The position numbers were made by a program, and so were the translations under genes. Of a stretch of DNA of 64,000 bases, positions 60,949 to 64,000 are shown piece by piece. How positions within the stretch are numbered: position 1 is the first letter of the stretch; the number at the start of each line of letters is the position of its first letter. A model generated the notes under the pieces. It saw nothing but the letters and a program-made list of their open reading frames with translations, was not told where the DNA came from and did not search any database. The DNA is from Vitis vinifera (lineage: Eukaryota; Streptophyta; Magnoliopsida; Vitales; Vitaceae), in the NCBI RefSeq assembly GCF_030704535.1, contig NC_081815.1, positions 1,441,001-1,505,000 on the forward strand. The letters run 5' to 3'.

Positions 60949-61516
60949 GTAGAGGTGCAACTTAAGCAAGCTGGTCTATCCCAATAGGATGATTGGGCGA
61001 GGTTGGGTAATTATTTTTAATACTCGGGTTGAACTTGAATTAGGTTTTTTCCACCCAAACTCAATTTGGAATGAGTTCAAGAATAACTCAAGCCTAATTA
61101 ATATTTTAAAATATTTATAATATATATTATCTTATATAATAATATTCATTTTCATTTTTCTAGAAAAATATTTAAATTTATGTTTTTTTTATCTTGAAAT
61201 TTTGTTTATTATTTAAATTTTCATATAAATATTTAATTAGAATTTTTTTTAAATATATATATATATATTATAGATGAATTTTGTGTTATGCAATACAAAC
61301 TTAACCCGATCAACTAAGTTTGATGCAATTAACCCAAGTTTAACTTGAGCAACTCAAACTCAAATAAAACTAAAAAAAATGATATTGGATTAAGTTTAGG
61401 TTAAGTATTTCAAGTTAGAGATCGAGTTTGGTTAAGGTCGGATTAATTATTTCTTAACTTAAATTAGATTTAGGTTAATCATCAACTCGAACAACTTAGA
61501 CAAGTTACAACCTTGA
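60949..61516. mobile_element. Putative MITE, 568 bp, hAT-like ends
   Basis: Left end GTAGAGGTGCAACTTAAGCAAG and right end, read inward, TCAAGGTTGTAACTTGTCTAAG are imperfect inverted repeats. GATAAA stands outside both ends (60943-60948, 61517-61522). The interior repeats words around gggttgaactt and aacccaagtttaactt. Ends are diverged, so the boundaries are uncertain. Confidence 0.4.
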
Positions 61517-61799
61517 GATAAATGGGAGAAAGTCAAACACATAATTCATCTTGAAACTTGTAAGAATTAGAAAAACATAAAGGAGATTATACTAGTTTAG
61601 CAAGAGAGAAACATGCCTCTCCCTTACTTTTGATCTCATAAATGAATTTTTGACTTTCCCCAGCTTAATATCAAAAAATTATTCAAAAAGAGACAAATTC
61701 ATTGGTAAAAAAAAAAAAAAAAAAAAAAGATTCATCAAATTTCATTGTCAAGCAAATTAGATAAATGAGAGAGTCAAACACATAATCCATCTTGAAACT

Positions 61800-62062
61800 T
61801 GTAAGAATTAGAGAAACCTTAGCTTGAGAGAGATTCATCTTGATAAGAATTAGAAAAACATAAAAGAGCTTATATTGGCTTGGCTTCAGAGAGAGACAGA
61901 GACAGAGAGAATTAGAGAAACATAAAAGAGCTTATACTAGCTTAGCTTGAGAGAGACATAAAACAGCTTAATTATACTAGCTTAACTTGAAAGAGAGAGA
62001 ATAAGGATTAGAGAAACATAAAAGAGCTCGTACTAGCTTAGCTTTTGAGAGAGAGAGAGATG
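61800..62062. repeat. Tandem repeat, about 45-58 bp unit, five copies, with GA runs
   Basis: The unit reads agaattagagaaacataaaa, gagcttatactagcttagctt, then gagagaga. Copies start near 61804, 61850, 61909, 61945 and 61997. The array ends in (GA)n immediately beside the MIR156 hairpin. On the minus strand it would fall in the 3' part of the primary miRNA transcript. Confidence 0.7.
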
Positions 62063-62064
62063 CT

Positions 62065-62165
62065 TGAGGGGTGACAGATAGGGAGTAAGCACACAGAGCT
62101 TCAAGCATAGAAACTTCATGCAAGAAAAGAACCATGAGTGCTCACTCTCCTCTGTCACCTACCAT
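62065..62165 (-). ncRNA. MIR156 precursor hairpin
   Basis: Read on the minus strand, the 5' arm holds TGACAGAGGAGAGTGAGCAC (62157-62138), a 20-base miR156 starting with the U expected for AGO1 loading; it is the form I remember as grape miR156e. The 3' arm holds the star, GCTTACTCCCTATCTGTCACC (62090-62070), which pairs with it apart from small bulges. The loop of about 45 bases is typical. miR156 directs cleavage of SPL transcription-factor mRNAs and sets the juvenile-to-adult change. A TATA box stands about 220 bp upstream. There is no protein in the transcript that I would call. The plus strand could also fold, but the conserved miR156 sequence is on the minus strand. Confidence 0.93.
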
Positions 62166-62375
62166 ACAAACCTATAGTCATATATTCTTATATATGATTC
62201 GATCTTCATCACCATCTTCTGCAACGGTGCAACCGTGGAACCCTAGCAGATGCTCTTCTGTTAAATGCTCTCTCTGTAACCTCAAAGATCCATACGAGAA
62301 GGATCTTAGATAACTGAATGAAAGAACTGAACTACTTTGGTTTGATGGGTTGAAGAGATGATGGTTTCTCAGAGC

Positions 62376-62383
62376 TTTATATA
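62376..62383 (-). promoter_or_regulatory. TATA box of the MIR156 gene
   Basis: TATATAAA on the minus strand, in the context CTCTATATAAAGC. Transcription would start near 62350, placing the hairpin about 190 bases into the primary transcript, a usual arrangement for plant MIR genes. Confidence 0.65.
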
Positions 62384-62714
62384 GAGAATGAAAAGGCCGG
62401 CTAGCTAGTGATGGTGGTGCCTTACATCACATATGGAATAAAATGTGGATTATGGGTTTGAGCTCTTATTCGTCTCTTTCCCTACTAGTTTAATAACTAG
62501 CCAAGCCAAGAAAAAGAAACTCTAGGTACAACCCCAGCGAATGATCTTATATCTTTTTCCCTTTTTTTTTTACTCTATGTGCTAGGGTTTCACTTTCATG
62601 AAGTTTTAATCACTGCAACCCCAAAGTTGATCTAATAGGCATAGAAAGATTATCTTTGTAGCTAGGAATTTGATGCATCGATGAAAGTGAATATCACATA
62701 TACTTGACTTGTGA

Positions 62715-63990
62715 TGTTAGATCGGCTCTGATATCATGTTAAACTACTAATTAATTAATTAATTTATAGAGATTATATATTTCTTTTTCTTGTCGGTCAA
62801 ATATCCTTGTGTCGTTAATGGCAACAATCCCGATAAAAAGATGATTTGTGGGGTTCTATTGAGTGATGAGTAGATGCAATTAATATGCTTTTGATCACAA
62901 ATGCCCATTGAAGTGGAGTGTTGAGATCCAGTGTTAAGGAATATTAGCTTCAATGGTGGCTGAACCTTTTCCATAGAAAATTCAGGGGAGGAATAACAGA
63001 AAGAAAAGAAAGTGTCTTTCCAGTAAAGCATCCACAAATGGGAGATAGACAGAACTCTAGGTCAAATTGCAGTCATGAAAATATTTTAGGTCCCCACCGT
63101 AGAAAATTTGCAATGGCACTAAGTAGCATATATAAAGTAGATATGCTTTATGTTAATGATTAAACTCTATAACCAAGAACAATAGAAAGAAATGTTCACA
63201 CCATTCACTACAAAAGAAAGGTTTACAAAGCAGTTCGTCATCCCTTTTCCACATTCTCCTCTTGTTATACCATTGCTATAATATTGCTAGATATGCTTAT
63301 GGTCATCTAAAGGGTAAAGCATTTTTTCAAGCATTCAAGCATCCAAGCATTTGATCCTAGATTCGTAATCGAAAAAGCTAAATAAATCAATGTCGATCAT
63401 TGTTGTAATGAGGACCTGTAATATTCTACATCGAGTAAAAGAAAAAGTTTCTACCACTATTTATGAATAGGTTCTCTTAACCATGTAAACAAGTTTTAAA
63501 ACTGTAAGGATTCTTTATGTTCAGAGTATACAATGTCCACATAGATTGTTATAAATGATATCAAAATTAATCTTTAACCCTAATATAGGGATTTGTTTAT
63601 CCTTATAAGGGGTGTCTATCTATTTAATCTAGCATTCCATAGGATACAACGAGAATATCGTGTCTGTATGAGAAGTGATGATAATATCCTACATGAAGTT
63701 ATATATGTATGACCTTTTAATTATATAAATGTGTCTTAAAATCATGATGACTCCCTAAGCGTAAAACAAATAATAGAACGATTCTCAAGTATATATATGG
63801 TCTTGTTAGTTCTATACCTTGATTTCCATGTCAAGGATTCTATATCGGTTAGTGAGAGAAGTTTCTAATATAACCCCTTTATATATGATGGATTTCTTTG
63901 GGTTAGGACTCTCAAACTCTGTTTTAGACATGACTAGTTATCAGTTTCTTTGTAAGCAAAAGCTTATGAATGGAAGTTGTTAATGGCTAG
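62715..63990. mobile_element. Decayed LTR-type sequence
   Basis: GGCTCTGATATCA at 62724-62736 is the complement of a methionyl-tRNA primer-binding site, followed directly by TGTTAAAC, as at the inner edge of an LTR on the minus strand. Separately, 63440-63570 (agtttctaccactatttatg, gttttaaaactgtaaggatt, then gttataaatgatatcaa) follows a well-known plant LTR end and primer-site pattern on the plus strand. More diverged pieces follow to the right edge. Nothing codes; the elements are broken and old, and boundaries are not resolved. Confidence 0.4.
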
Positions 63991-64000
63991 GAGTAAGGTG

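Noticed and set aside
62759-63037. Minus-strand open frame of 92 codons
   Set aside because: No domain is recognised. It lies next to primer-site-like and LTR-like sequence and is most likely chance.

Overview
The window reads as eudicot plant nuclear DNA, most likely grapevine (Vitis) or a close relative. The support is AT-rich intergenic sequence, many short GT-AG introns, plant-specific protein families, MITE-rich spacers, and a miR156 sequence of the form I remember for grape miR156e. The species call comes from memory and resemblance, not from a search.

Left half (1-34 kb), ordinary genes. From the left edge: (1) the 5' part of a conserved plant protein of unknown function (minus strand, three coding exons seen, runs off the window); (2) a complete 12-exon NDR-type AGC protein kinase (minus, 515 aa); (3) an intronless protein derived from a PIF/Harbinger transposase, with two of the three DDE residues replaced (minus, 509 aa); (4) a complete five-exon plastid-type glyoxalase-fold (VOC) protein (plus, 205 aa); (5) a complete nine-exon USP / coiled-coil / kinase / U-box E3 ligase (minus, 769 aa). 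The exon chains of (2), (4) and (5) were assembled by hand and each sums to an exact multiple of three.

Right half (35-60 kb), a head-to-tail minus-strand family of UGT91-like glycosyltransferases. One copy is intact (461 aa). The other three are a pseudogene carrying two MITE insertions, a 5' fragment fused to unrelated duplicated DNA, and a pseudogene with a stop and an internal deletion. The spacers hold a Tourist-like MITE family, a hAT-type MITE, a long hairpin (foldback) element, a solo LTR, other decayed LTR-type sequence, a 21-bp minisatellite grown inside a larger tandem repeat, and several other tandem repeats.

Right end (61.5-62.4 kb): a MIR156 hairpin on the minus strand with a good TATA box about 220 bp upstream of the mature miRNA, and a tandem-repeat array in what should be the 3' part of its primary transcript. 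Decayed LTR-type sequence fills the last kilobase or so.

The genes do not form one pathway. The functional themes are growth-control kinase signalling (NDR), ubiquitin ligation (U-box kinase), carbonyl or small-molecule chemistry in the plastid (VOC protein), specialised-metabolite glycosylation (UGT) and developmental phase timing (miR156). I see no wholly new biological system. The most unusual items are the foldback element, the nested minisatellite, the donor-motif change in the only intact UGT, and the MIR156 locus.
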